This document shows positions 36,401 to 46,479 of a stretch of DNA of 64,000 nt, piece after piece. The DNA comes from Pelecanus crispus (lineage: Eukaryota; Chordata; Aves; Pelecaniformes; Pelecanidae). A program made the translations under genes and the position numbers. The stretch covers positions 77,807,721-77,871,720 of the forward strand of contig NC_134643.1 of the NCBI RefSeq assembly GCF_030463565.1. Direction: 5' to 3'. Under the pieces are notes generated by a model. It saw only the letters and a list, made by a program, of their open reading frames with translations. It was not told where the DNA came from and made no database searches. The stretch's first letter is position 1. Every line of letters starts with the position of its first letter.

Positions 36401-39400
36401 TGAGGCAACACTGTAAAGAAGCACTTTGAACCTGGCAGGCTTTAAGGTCTGGCTCAGCTTCATATTTCTAGAGGCAGGCCAGCCCTAAAAGCAGTATAGC
36501 CATATTTATGCATCGTTGCCCTTGGCCTGGTAAAGCCCATGAATGCAAAGAGGGTCTGAACTGACAGCAGAAGATTCTACCAGTGGTAATTAAAGGCCAA
36601 ATAGGTATAACAGTAATGCCTTAGCCCTGTAATCCCAGCTATTTCACCAGTATAGAGATGACTGAGCTGGGTGATTTGTGTTACAGGTTATTCATCTCCT
36701 AAGCTTCCCAGAATACTCCTTGGCACTCAGTATGTTCTCATTTGGAAAATACTGATGGGGAGAGGGAAACTGGATGGCAGCTGTCAGATCTCCATTACTA
36801 CCTTCAGCTTAGTCTACATTCTGCTCAAATACCACTTAGAGCACTATAAAAATCAGTATTTTAGATTGCATCGCAGTAATGATGGGACAAACTGAGGTTA
36901 GTGTATAGCAGTAGGAATGCTTATATTGTTGGCTAGAACTAGGAGCCTTCACTGGAGTACTATGGAGGAATTTCTCCACATGCCACCAAAGAAGAATTAG
37001 GTTCAGGACAAGGAGCTGGGGTAACAAGACATCGTATCTGTAGTGGCTGGATACCAGCCACATAAACAGCAGACAACTAAACATCCCAAAGTGATCATGT
37101 TTAATGTGTAAGGTATCTGGCAAATACTTATCATGACTCTGCTTTTAATTTGACAAGCTGATGGACAGCAGTCAGCAATCAGATGTCAAAAGCACCACTT
37201 CCACCAAGAACAAAGTCTTGAAACATTTTAAGCCAGCTCCAAAATTCCTTTAGCATTCAGTCCTCCAAAATAGCAGCTAAGACATAAGTACAAGAAGGAT
37301 TTCTGAAGCTAAAATACTACTATGTAAGAGCCATGCAGGTAAGATATTTATATTACTTATATAGCTTCAGTTCTATATTCCTACATGTATGAAAGCCAAC
37401 TCCTTTGTTGAAAGAAAAGTAGCACTTAAGAACAGAAGTGACACTCTTACCATACCTTATCAAACTCTTACCATACCTTATCAAAGGATATCACCACATC
37501 ACGTTGCTGGGCATGTACTTGAAAAATAACAACAGTCACATTGCTTGCAATGTTCCTGATTACAGCTTCCACTGGATTGGTCTGGTTAAGTAGCACATTT
37601 CTGAATTTTCCCAAGGAGAGCTCAAGAAGACCTGCATTACAAAAAAAGACACACTTTTTTTTTGTCCAGAGGGAAGCAATTACCAAGGGGAGCATGGAAG
37701 CTTCCAGTAGCCCAATATTAGTCAGCTGGGAACAAAGCAAGATGTTGTTTTATGCTACTCTCATCCTGTAAGCTGTATTAAGGTTTCAGAGACTACTATG
37801 CACTGAGCTATACCTACAAGAACAGATACAGCTAGAGAACCCACCATGCAGCCTGGCACTCACCTAAGCACATGGGGCAGGACTTCCTGCCAGGAGCTCA
37901 GTATTTGATACAGCTGAGCTCATCAGCAACCAACACCAGCTGCAGCTGCTCAGCTCATGCAATCAACAGCAAGTAACATTCAGTAGAGTAAATAAGAGAG
38001 GATACTGAGGACTACTTGCTCTTTGGCAAACACAGGCAAGTATGCTTGTATTAGCCAGCCAACTTACACAATACCTGTTAGACTTCCTGGGTGAATTCCC
38101 AGACCATGGGAATTGGAGTCAACATCTATAATGCAGAGTCAAAACTGTAGTTTACATATGTATACTTATCCACTTTCAGCTACTTCACATATATCTTTTG
38201 CTCCCACACTTTTCTTAATAATTAGGACTGTTGGACCCTGATTTCTATATCTAAAAACCTGACTAATTTTTGCAAGATACAGCTAAGACTATTTCTTCTT
38301 ATGATGAGCATAACCCCATGATCCACCGTCATTTTAATTTAAAGAAAACCACATGATCTAGGATATAAGGTTCTTTGAGAATCAGCTTTGGCTTGTTATT
38401 CAAGTCCTGCAAGAAAGCCTGGTTTCTCCCTGTGCTGGGCTCTTGAGGGGATGTCAAGGCAGGAAAGAGAAGCAGCTGTACAGAAGCCACAAGATTCTCT
38501 TTGGCTGGTGGTTAGCAGGCAGACTAGATGCTTGCAGAGCATGCACAATGCTTTTCAGATTTTTCCCTCAATTCCCCTGTCTGCACACACAGTAGCCCAG
38601 CAGGCCTAAAACTTATCAAGCCTAAACACATACACAGTACTTCCTCAACAAAGTTGCCTCTTCTAGTGTAAAGGGTTGATACTGTCAAGTACTCCAACAG
38701 AAGCACAGACTTAATCAACAGCACCATCCCATATACACTGTTGCAAATGACTCAGGTGGTCTCCCATCCAAAAAAGGAAGGGATACAGTCTTCTCATCTG
38801 AAACTGTACCCAGTACTCTGCAACTCCTTTCCTGTTATTTCTCACTATCTGCTGCCAAGAATTGGCATCTTTGGCCAGCTTCTTTGCCTTTTGCCAATAC
38901 ATAAGCAGAGGTGAGCTCCTATCCTCATGCCTCCTCCACTCACCTCACAGTGGAGAAAGAAAGCAGAGGAAGACTCTAACTCAACTCATCTTGCTAACTT
39001 CAACCCTTATATGCTCACTTCTATGCTCACCCCCAAAATTCAATTAATACCAGCACTGCATCACCAATAAAACCCCAGCTAAAAATACAGGCAACATAAA
39101 CCATCGGGGGGGGGGGGAGGATTCTTCATTTTTCTGTCCCATCATCTGCAGTTTGTGTTAAGGCAGAAAAAGTTTCTACTCCAAGTTTTCAAACAGTAAT
39201 TAATATAAAATTAGAGCTATGAAAAAGCTTTGTGTATTCTTCTGTTTCTGATCAAGTCCCTTGAGCAGCAGTCATATATTGTCCCCTTCACAAGACCTCT
39301 TTCCTCCTTAGCTCTTAAGTTCTATCAGAAGTGCAGCTAGCAGTGTGAATGCTAAAGAAAAGCATTCAAAAGGCACAGATGATACATCTATGCACTCAGA

Positions 39401-42400
39401 AATGTGGAATGAAAGCTTAGAATGCAGGAATAATATATTTCTTTGGTTTTTAAGAACTTCAGCACAGTTTCCTGAACCGCAAGATGTTCACACTTAGATG
39501 TTCTTTTAAGGGAAAAAGCTGAAAGCATACACATCCTCTCTATGCTCTACATCAAGGGAGGAAAAAACCCTGCATTGCTCTGTCTTGTTTCTCATCTCCA
39601 CATTGTACTCATACCCAGGGGCCTCTGCATGAATAAGAACAGATTTGTCAGCAAGACATGCAGCCACTACTTCAACGTGATCATGAGACTCTAAATGTCA
39701 GAGGCACTCTCTCAAGTTTAATTAGTGTGGTAAATTAAGGCACGGTGTTCTACATCGCTTTACTGTTTGCATAATTGCTCCTAAAACAGTGCATGTGACA
39801 TACATTTTAAACCAAAGTCTGGACAGAAGAGCATAGATTCAGGGTGAAGAACAAGAATGGCTACATCCATCAGACAAGTATTTTGCAGCTTGTTATTCAC
39901 AGGCTCCTTGAACCACACTTCTAGCCAGGCTTGAAAGATGACTAGAAGGAGAGTTCACAAGCACTGCAGAGCAGCAGAACCTTCTAGGAAGTTTGCTGGA
40001 AGAGCAATTGGTACCTGGCCACAGACTACATCATCTTTCCAGCCTTCTTCTCTTTTTTCTGCCATTTGACCAAGTCACTGGTGGTGCTCTGAGGCAAAAA
40101 GGGAGCACAGAGAGCAAGAGAAATTAACCAACTCACAATTCCCCAGGCCTATTGCTATTGCAAGTTCTCAGACAGGCAGTAGACTACATGAGCCATACAG
40201 AGTTCAACATTGCCAAAGATGCTTTGAAGGACAGATACAGAGACCTCCATGAACATGTAGTACTGGCCATACCATGCAAGCTTCTTCTTTGGGCAAGCTT
40301 GATCTCACTGAAGGCAGCACACCAAACAGGACTGCAGGTTCAGCAGCACATGTGGCAAAGATAACACCACAGAATTTGTTGACCCAGCAAGTCAGCAACA
40401 GAGACAGGAACAAAATTCAGGTATCCCAGCTTTTTTTACTGCTTCACTTGCTTCAAACAGTGAAGGTCTGGAAACAACCTGTAAGATGCCAGGCCATCCC
40501 CTCCTCCTCGCCTTGTAGGGAGAAGTATGATGGTCACTGCATGTCAAGCTAGTTTTGGGTTGCATGCAAGAGGAACCCTCACTATTACAGAGATTATCAA
40601 CTGAAAACATACTTAAAGGAAGTCAGCTTTGCTGAAACTGAGCAAGAGCAAAGATGGAGTATTGAGCGTGTATTACTCTGTATACTGGTACCAATACTAG
40701 AACAGGAGCACAGGTAGTCCAGCATACAAAAGAACTGATGAAGAGAGGTGAACAACAGTCCACTCTGTCACTCCACATTGTATCTTTTCTCCCACATGAA
40801 GGGCAAAACCAGTAAGGACAGCAAAGGAATTGAACTGCTCAGAGCTCTTCTGAGATCAAAAGCCCTTATTCCTAAATCTAAGCAACAAGGTAATCAGCTC
40901 TACAGAGGCTCAACATTTATTACCCCTTCCCTGTGACATGCAGTTTCCCCAACAAGCAGCACCCAGCCTGAACCATTTCCATTCTGCTGATTCAGTGCCA
41001 ATCTCTCAGTTCATTTGATGCTTTAAGTAAATGACATTTCCAGCTCCAGTAGTCAAATGTCATTCCCCACCACCAACAAACAGTTAACCATACAAGGCTC
41101 TTGAAGACACCTAGCAGTCCGATTTCTATTAAGAAACACAACAGAAGAAATGCCATTGCTGCCCATACAGGAACAGTCTTTACCTACAGAGCCATGCTCA
41201 AACAGTGTTGCTTGCCTCTGACAAAGAGGTTGTCTCCAGTCAGAGAAAACGCATTTCTACTCTGTGCCAACCAACTTCCAGTGGATATGCAGGATGCAGA
41301 AAATGCAGAGAGAATGCAGTGGATATGCAGAAAACATGAGTATACAGTTACTTAATAGAATAAAGCCAGCAGCCATATTGCATCAGACCTGTAAGGCCAT
41401 GCATACATGGATACATAGCAGAGTCCTGCTACAAGGTCTCTGTCTTCCCACAGTAGTAAAATCCAAAATAAAGACACCACCCACCCCACCCCCAAAAGAA
41501 GCAAGAAGATTTATAAAAGTTTCTGAACTTTAATTGCATGTGTACTGAGACTCATGCTTAGAACACAGTTTGATGCTTAAAGCAGACAGTGCCACAGAAT
41601 GTGGCTTGTCACCAACTGCCCCACTCCCATCCCAGAAGACTATTCTGTTCACCAAGTCAGAGGTCAGGAGGTCTTCTACAGTCTGAAAAGTGAGGGAAGA
41701 AGCACCCGTCTCACCTGCTTACAGTTTTACTAATCCACTTTGATTATCAGCTAGAACACACAAGACCTGGCCTCAGTCACATTGCTGGCACTGTTGATTA
41801 AGATGTCACTCACACATCTGGGCAATAACGCTTCAAGATGCAAGTGACCAGCTGTCCAGTACATTTAGACAGCTGAATAGCTTCATGTGAACCTCTTATT
41901 TTAAAGTGTTGTCTCTGCACAGGCTAAACAGCTAGCACAAACTAAGTTAATCCAGATAAGCTCCCTTTATGAAAAGGGCACTGCTCAATCCTGATTACAC
42001 TATAAATTCGCTTTAGTTTTTCCAACACTAAACACCTGGTTTGGATGTAGCAAACAAGGCCAGTTGCACTCCTACTTCAGGAAGGTGGACCTCCCTGGGA
42101 GGTAACAAACATGATACATAAAACACTTCTGCACAAATACTAAGTTTGAAGAGCTGCAGCCCATCAGAACCCCAGAGAGGTAATATAGGCCATCATGCAC
42201 AGATTTGACTTAACAGCACTTATAAAATGAAGCAGGATCTTCCAGCATTAGGATATAGCAGAGCCCAGCCCTGCAAACCTGGGTGTCCAAGACTTAATAA
42301 CCACAAGACAATTTCAAACAAGTGAACCATTAAGCAAATGTCCTTGTTTAAAGGGCCTAACGATCAAGCTAGACATTGGTACACAAATTACACAGCTTAT

Positions 42401-43960
42401 TAGCTCTTCATGAGGAAAACAGTTTCCCCCTCCACCCTCGATTCTGCAAGAAAATACAGCAACATGCTCCTTCAAGGCAAAGCAGCTGGCTTAGTCCCAT
42501 ATTCATTCTGCCTTTTTACATACTGCAAAAGAATTACTCAACACATGACCCATTTTCAATCAAGTCTGTGAAACAAATTTCATGTCAGTATCTTTTAATA
42601 TAAACATTAAGATCTAACAATGTTGAGCCTTCGTTCTCAGACCTGCTTGCCACCATCAGGTGCCAAGCCTAAGCTTCTAGGGCCTGCAAGAAGCAGGGAA
42701 CACTTAGTTCTCCTTCTAGGGCCTGCAAGAAGCAGGGAACACTTAGTTCTCCACTAAGACCTTGGGCATGAGACTAGGGTAGGGGGAAGAAGTCTTCCAC
42801 ACTTGAGACTGATTCCAAATGCCGTCCTGCAGCCTTGCGAAGTATCCCAAGAGTAGATTTCTCCTTTCGGACAATTAAGCTCTATTAGAGGCAAGTTTGA
42901 AAATAAAGAAAAACTAAGAGGAGCAGGCCAACATCAGCCCTAACATAAGGGACTGCTTGCTTATCTCGGAGTTATCTCTGAAAGGAAACTGATTATTTTT
43001 TCCTTTACTTGAACAGATAAAGAGTTTAACCAGAAAAAAGTAAGCAGCTGTTAAATCTTCACAAGCTATACTCATTACAGCACGCTTACCTCTGGACACC
43101 TATTTTAGTCACATGCAGGAACACAAGGGAATTACAAAAAATGCCAAATTAAGTCAGATTACATCAGCAAGGCCAACAAGTAATTTTAGGAACCAAGTTC
43201 CAAATTCTAGGCAGTTTTGCTGATTTCCTTAATTTTACAGGGAGAGTGGTTTTCAATGCACAATTCGCAGGGTGCCGGGAACCCGCGACCACCTGTGTGT
43301 GGTCAAAAAAAAAAAAAAATTCCACTATTAACCTTGTTCCCTTTCTCATATAAACTCACAAGTAGTGAATGCCACCTTGTTTCCTTAGAATACAACTCTA
43401 CACCAGACTTAGCAGCCTATACTGTATCTCTGCAACCGCATGGTAAAAATTAGTCCAGCAGATCTACAAAAGAGTTAAAATGACAGCGTTCATAGCAATT
43501 AAGCTGTAAAAGAAAGGAAAGGAAAGGAAAAAAAAGGGGGGGGGGGGAAATGGGTTCTCCCTGCCCACTCAAAGGTTAAGATAGCCATGAATATATAAAA
43601 CCCTTCTCCAGCTCCGCAGACAGCTACATCTCCGCTTTGATCTTCACTCTTGCTCAACCCTGAGACAGCACCAGCTCCCCCCGCCAGCGCCTGGGACCCC
43701 CCCCAAAAAAGGGCTCTGCAGGCCCCTCCTCGCAATAAGCCCCTTCCCCCTGCTAGACGTCAACCCGGCCAAAACCACCCTTTCCCCAGCACAAGCCGGG
43801 CTCCACCGGCCCTCCGGCCGCTTAATGGCGGCCACGGCCCACAGCCATCGTCGTGCCCCCCCCCCCCCCGCACCCCCGTACCGCACTCACCTGAGGCACC
43901 GCCATGGCGCAGGAACCCCAGGAGCCCCAAGAGCACCACGGCGCAAGGAGGGAGCCGCAT
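27174..43960 (-). CDS. TM7SF3: Transmembrane 7 superfamily member 3, 12 coding exons
   Basis: The complete gene has twelve in-frame coding exons and 563 codons (human 570). It starts with a signal peptide (MRLPPCAVVLLGLLGFLRHG, residues 1-20), followed by a luminal or extracellular domain to about residue 285 with N-glycosylation sequons at N39, N54, N80 and N257. Seven hydrophobic segments follow at about 288-307, 313-332, 340-360, 365-386, 399-419, 425-451 and 478-496. The cytoplasmic tail of about 67 residues ends in ERTPLLL, which fits the acidic dileucine sorting pattern [DE]xxxL[LI]. TM7SF3 is reported to dampen the unfolded-protein response and to respond to p53, but its molecular activity is not settled. 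The start was chosen because the signal peptide follows it directly. Intron 1 is about 6.3 kb. The exon 2 donor is tandemly duplicated, and a long hairpin lies just upstream of the start. Confidence 0.95.
27945..28107 (-). CDS. TM7SF3: TM7SF3 exon 11 (TM6)
   Basis: Fifty-four codons plus one base, LNILASGIVGSYAVILAIAC to TNVPFQTN, with a long hydrophobic segment followed by a basic loop. The acceptor is cccctctag and the donor AATG/gtgagt. Confidence 0.92.
28495..28592 (-). CDS. TM7SF3: TM7SF3 exon 10 (TM5)
   Basis: Completes Gly390 and encodes 32 codons, DYRVFRDDVVFWVTFTSVAL to GCPRI. The acceptor is tctttgcag and the donor ATT/gtaagt. Confidence 0.91.
29731..29770. repeat. 20-bp perfect tandem duplication in a TM7SF3 intron
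   Basis: Unit 29731-29750 (starts GTAGTTTTAATTACAG) is repeated exactly at 29751-29770, in the intron between exons 9 and 10. Confidence 0.95.
29953..30105 (-). CDS. TM7SF3: TM7SF3 exon 9 (TM3-TM4)
   Basis: Completes Val339 and encodes 50 codons holding two hydrophobic segments, including FLVASWWRFG and FIIGLVLGFLFSS. The acceptor is tctttttcag and the donor CTAG/gtatgc. The upper border may be off by one base because of an oligo-A tract. Confidence 0.89.
30848..30928 (-). CDS. TM7SF3: TM7SF3 exon 8 (TM2)
   Basis: Completes Asp312 and encodes 26 codons, LFFMGFIFSGFFFFVFITRV then TGLGYD, the second membrane segment. The acceptor is ttctctag and the donor GATG/gtgagt. Confidence 0.91.
31384..31470 (-). 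CDS. TM7SF3: TM7SF3 exon 7 (TM1)
   Basis: Completes Ser283, then 28 codons KLSTKVFFTAFAVLGLFTCF to RFWKT, the first membrane segment followed by GHRFWK. The acceptor is tccttgtag and the donor ACAG/gtactg. Confidence 0.92.
32779..32956 (-). CDS. TM7SF3: TM7SF3 exon 6
   Basis: Fifty-nine codons plus one base (224-282), MLTLTTDDKTNVYFSSLPGQ to VDNCSSL, with sequon NTS at 257 and HTYACSF. The acceptor is ctgttccag and the donor CTCA/gtaagt. Confidence 0.92.
34040..34211 (-). CDS. TM7SF3: TM7SF3 exon 5
   Basis: Completes Arg166 and gives 57 codons (GANPPSCDSGTGQNSRWRLR to IKANGIK), including YDVYQYFLPENDL. The acceptor is taattgtag and the donor AAA/gtaagt. It ends in phase 0. Confidence 0.92.
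35005..35125 (-). CDS. TM7SF3: TM7SF3 exon 4
   Basis: Completes Asp126, encodes 39 codons (PIPGGCNLEFDLEVDPNIYL to ANLGYT), and ends with two bases of Arg166. The acceptor is tgttctag and the donor CCAG/gtgtgt, which is weaker than its neighbours. Confidence 0.91.
35556..35706 (-). CDS. TM7SF3: TM7SF3 exon 3
   Basis: Fifty codons plus one base (76-125), NPSVNSSGTGVDKGLVSILR to SIPYMEK, with sequon NSS at 80. The acceptor is tttctgtccag and the donor AAAG/gtatg. Confidence 0.92.
37444..37485. repeat. 21-bp perfect tandem duplication over the TM7SF3 exon 2 / intron 2 border
   Basis: The unit at 37444-37464 is repeated exactly at 37465-37485. On the minus strand each unit reads TTTGATAAG, then GTATGGTAAGAG, so both carry the last nine exon bases and the 5' splice site. 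Confidence 0.95.
37477..37631 (-). CDS. TM7SF3: TM7SF3 exon 2 (duplicated donor site)
   Basis: Two bases completing Gly24, then 51 codons (25-75), LLELSLGKFR to VVISFDK, with sequons NQT and NVT. The acceptor is gtaatgcag. The donor GATAAG/gtatgg is included in a 21-bp tandem duplication, so a second identical donor lies 21 bases into the intron. Confidence 0.92.
39106..39117. repeat. G12 run in TM7SF3 intron 1
   Basis: Twelve consecutive G followed by AGG. It is a homopolymer prone to length variation. Confidence 0.9.
42674..42751. repeat. 39-bp perfect tandem duplication in TM7SF3 intron 1
   Basis: Unit 42674-42712, beginning CTTCTAGGGCCTGCAAGAAG, is repeated exactly at 42713-42751. Confidence 0.95.
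43507..43547. repeat. (AAAGG)n-like purine tract ending in A8G12
   Basis: Short repeats of GAAAG followed by oligo-A and a 12-base G run. It is pure purine on the plus strand and lies about 350 bases 3' of TM7SF3 exon 1, in intron 1. Confidence 0.85.
43891..43960 (-). CDS. TM7SF3: TM7SF3 exon 1: start codon and signal peptide
   Basis: ATG at 43960-43958 and 23 codons plus one base. The hydrophobic core VVLLGLLGFL is typical of a cleavable signal. The donor is CTCAG/gtgagt. It lies in the CpG island, and a run of about 60 GC-rich bases separates the ATG from the hairpin at 44023-44098. Confidence 0.92.
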
Positions 43961-44022
43961 GGCGCTGGGGAGGGAAGGGGAGATGAGCCTGAGAGCGGGC
44001 CAGGGCGGTGAGGAGGGGCTTG

Positions 44023-44098
44023 GGCCGGGCGGGTTCTGGGAGGCGGCGCAGCGCCCGCGAAGGCGGGCGCTGCGCCGCCTCCCAGGACCCGCCCGGCC
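44023..44098 (-). repeat. 36-bp near-perfect GC-rich inverted repeat (hairpin), 4-base loop
   Basis: The arms 44023-44058 and 44063-44098 are reverse complements at 35 of 36 positions (mismatch 44035/44086), with loop GAAG on the plus strand at 44059-44062. It ends 63 bases upstream of the TM7SF3 ATG, so it lies in the 5' UTR or core promoter. Confidence 0.93.
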
Positions 44099-44240
44099 GG
44101 AGGCCGTTCCCGCCACCCACCTGCGCGAGAAGACTGAGGTAACGGCCCTAACGGCCGCCCCCAACGGCTTTTATCCTCCCAAGCCGCGTCCGCCGGCTGC
44201 GTAGCCGTTCCTGGGGCGGGTGAGGGGCTCGGGAAGGTTT

Positions 44241-45960
44241 CCAGGTCGAGGTGGGGAGGGTTGAATAAATTTTTTTTAAATTTTAAAGTTTTTAATGCGG
44301 CTGCCGTTTGGTTTTGCTTTATAAACGGCGGTGAGAAACGCTGGTAGGCCTCAGAGGCGTGCTGGTGCGAAGGCGATTCACAAGCACATGACTGGAGAAA
44401 ACAGGAGGCAAATTAAAAGTCTCTTTTTTTTTTTTTGAAGGGGGTGTGTTTTCGGTTTGTTATGTGGGCCCTGTTTATGAATTCGTGTCATAAACTAGGC
44501 TCTAAAAATCCTCGTATCATCACCCCTACTGCATTTATATTTTTTTTTTCCCCAGCTTGCTTTGATCCAGTTTCCAGTTCAAACGCAAAAGGAAGCCATC
44601 AGTCTGGCATAAGAAGAACACAGAGATAAGTGCTGGTCCGTGTTTATAACAGCTACTTCAGATAAACAGGTGGACTTTCTTCTCCCTGCCTTTGCCTACT
44701 GTGCTTAGGATGGCAGCCTTTCTCCGGCAGGTTATCTAGTTTGCTGTGGTTATTTTTGTTCTGCTCAACGAGGTTCCTGTAAGTCAAAATCCATGAGATA
44801 CTAAAAGTCTGTTACGTTCAGCGTCTGCCACTGTCGCAGCTGACCTCTGTGAGCAAGACCTCCGTCACTCTTTATTCACAGCTCAGCGTTCAAACAGCTC
44901 ACCCGTGCCTTTCAGTCATGGACAAACGGCGCCTGCGAGAGGCTTGTCTCACGCCACGAGCCTCACTTATTCCAGGCTCAGTCCAGCATCCATCCTGCTG
45001 CTGGAAATCCGAGAAAGAACCTGTTGACTTCAATAATAGCTGTAAACCCCTTAAAAACGCACGGTAGGTTGTGGTAGACGGCGCAGCAGTTTGTGACTTG
45101 GCTTTTTAGCAGAGGAGCACAAAGGAACCCCATATCCTGGTTTACGCGCGCAGGCCAACAAAATCCTAACCCCAACCGCGCCGTCGGAAAAACGCTTTTG
45201 TCGGGTTAGTTTGTGCCATGGCAAAGAGGGTAGCCGTAAGCGGCAAGAGTCTCGTGGCGTATGCGCTGCAAGAAGGAACTCCTGGAGGTCTCCAGCCCAG
45301 CTGCCCCTCGAAGCCGGCCGATGGCCGACACTCAAGCAGGTCAGCCATGGTTCCACCTCGCCGAGCCTGAAGACCCCCGAGGGCTGCGAGCGCGCAGCCT
45401 CCCTGGCTGCCCTGTCCCACCGCCCTGTGCTGCAGGCGCTGCCTGATGTCCGGCCTGGCCCTCCCAGGGCCGGCTGCCAGCTGTGAACCCCCCCCGCGGC
45501 AAGCAGGGGAGGTCCCTGACGGGGGAAAGGCTGGCATTGCACCCGACTTTCGGAGATAAGAAAGAAGGGGTCTAAGTGCTTGAATGGCCATCAGCTAAAT
45601 ACCAGACGCCTGCGGGCTGGCACAAATATGTATTCACTCTCCAACCCCCGGGCACAGAGGGCTCTTGCCGGCCCTAAGCCGGATCGCGGAGGACGCTGCG
45701 CTCCCGGCCTGTCACCGGCGCCCAGCCGCCACACGCGGTGCCTGCTCAGCGCAGGGCTGGAGCCGAGCACCCGAGCGGCGGGGCTGCCTCCGCCCGCCGT
45801 CACAGCGGCTGTTGTACGGCAAAAGCTGCGCGCTCCGTGGCTCACCGGCCTTCTGGTGCCGGTAACACAGGAATTGGTTGGTTTTTTTTTTTTAACCCTG
45901 CTGCAATCGTGAGCACGGACCGGCGTGCCCGAGAGAAATACATGGCCTTGAAATGCCAGT
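44241..45960. other. Interval between divergent TM7SF3 and MED21
   Basis: The first 700 bases are AT-rich with oligo-T tracts (44422-44436, 44541-44550). From about 45060 the sequence is GC-rich and includes a CR1-like fragment. No exon of a known gene was recognised; the open frames on both strands in the GC-rich part look like composition effects. Confidence 0.55.
45265..45500 (-). mobile_element. Old GC-rich CR1 LINE 3' fragment, reverse orientation
   Basis: Read on the plus strand, the order of short motifs matches the reverse complement of CR1 3' ends: CTCCTGGAGGTCTCCAGCCC, then GCCCCTC-AAGC, CAAGCAGGTCAGCCATGG, CCGAGCCTGAAGACC, GCAGCCTCCCTGG, CTGTCCCACC and CTGATGTCCGGCCTGGCCCT. It is clearly diverged and unusually rich in CpG, as if sheltered near the MED21 island. 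Borders are approximate. Confidence 0.7.
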
Positions 45961-46437
45961 TCCTCCAGACGAGCGGCACCCGTGGCAGCGCCCTCCCCTC
46001 CCTCCGCCGCCGTGCTCCCCTCCGGGTGCTTCCCCCGGCAGCCCGTCGGCCCGGCCCGCCTCTGCCGCGCCGCGGCGTTGTTAAAGCCAGGGCCTGCCCG
46101 GCCCCAGCCGAGCAGTTCAGCAGCCGCCAACCACAGGCCAGAAAGCAAAAAGTGTCAGGAAGCGGCTGCCTGTGCCTCTGAAACGGCGCGGGGCTGCCGG
46201 TGCCGCTGCTGCCGCGGCCGCCCCGGCCCCGCCGCCTGACCGGAGGCGGGACGGGGCCTCCTCCTGGCCTGCAGGGGGCGCGCCAGGCCCGCCCTGCCCC
46301 ACCGGAAGGCGGCCCGTGCCGGGCCACGCCCCGGCCACGCCCCTTCCCGCCCACCCAACATCCAGGCGCCCGATTGGCTGCGCTGGTCGCTGCCGCCCGG
46401 TCAGGTGGGTGGTGGCGGCGGCGGCGGCGCCGGCGCC

Positions 46438-46479
46438 ATGGCGGATCGGTTAACGCAGCTGCAGGACGCGGTGAACTCG
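46438..46479 (+). CDS. MED21: MED21 exon 1
   Basis: Fourteen codons [14 protein letters not shown]; the donor is AACTCG/gtgagg. The 5' UTR upstream is GC-rich, and its start is not defined by sequence. Confidence 0.93.

Larger units (their letters stand above)
43640..44240 (-). promoter_or_regulatory. TM7SF3: CpG island and promoter of TM7SF3
   Basis: A GC-rich, CpG-dense block surrounds exon 1 and extends about 280 bases upstream of the ATG, then drops to AT-rich sequence at about 44260. No TATA box is seen. It is separate from the MED21 island, about 2 kb away, so the two genes do not share a core promoter. Confidence 0.75.

Noticed and set aside
41270-41340. Possible tandem repeat (GTGGATATGCAG twice, GATGCAGAAAATGCAG between)
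   Set aside because: The copies are short, imperfect and irregularly spaced, so I did not list them as a repeat.
43650-44204. 184-codon plus-strand frame across TM7SF3 exon 1
   Set aside because: It is a shadow of the GC-rich exon and hairpin; the minus strand carries the real signal peptide exon.
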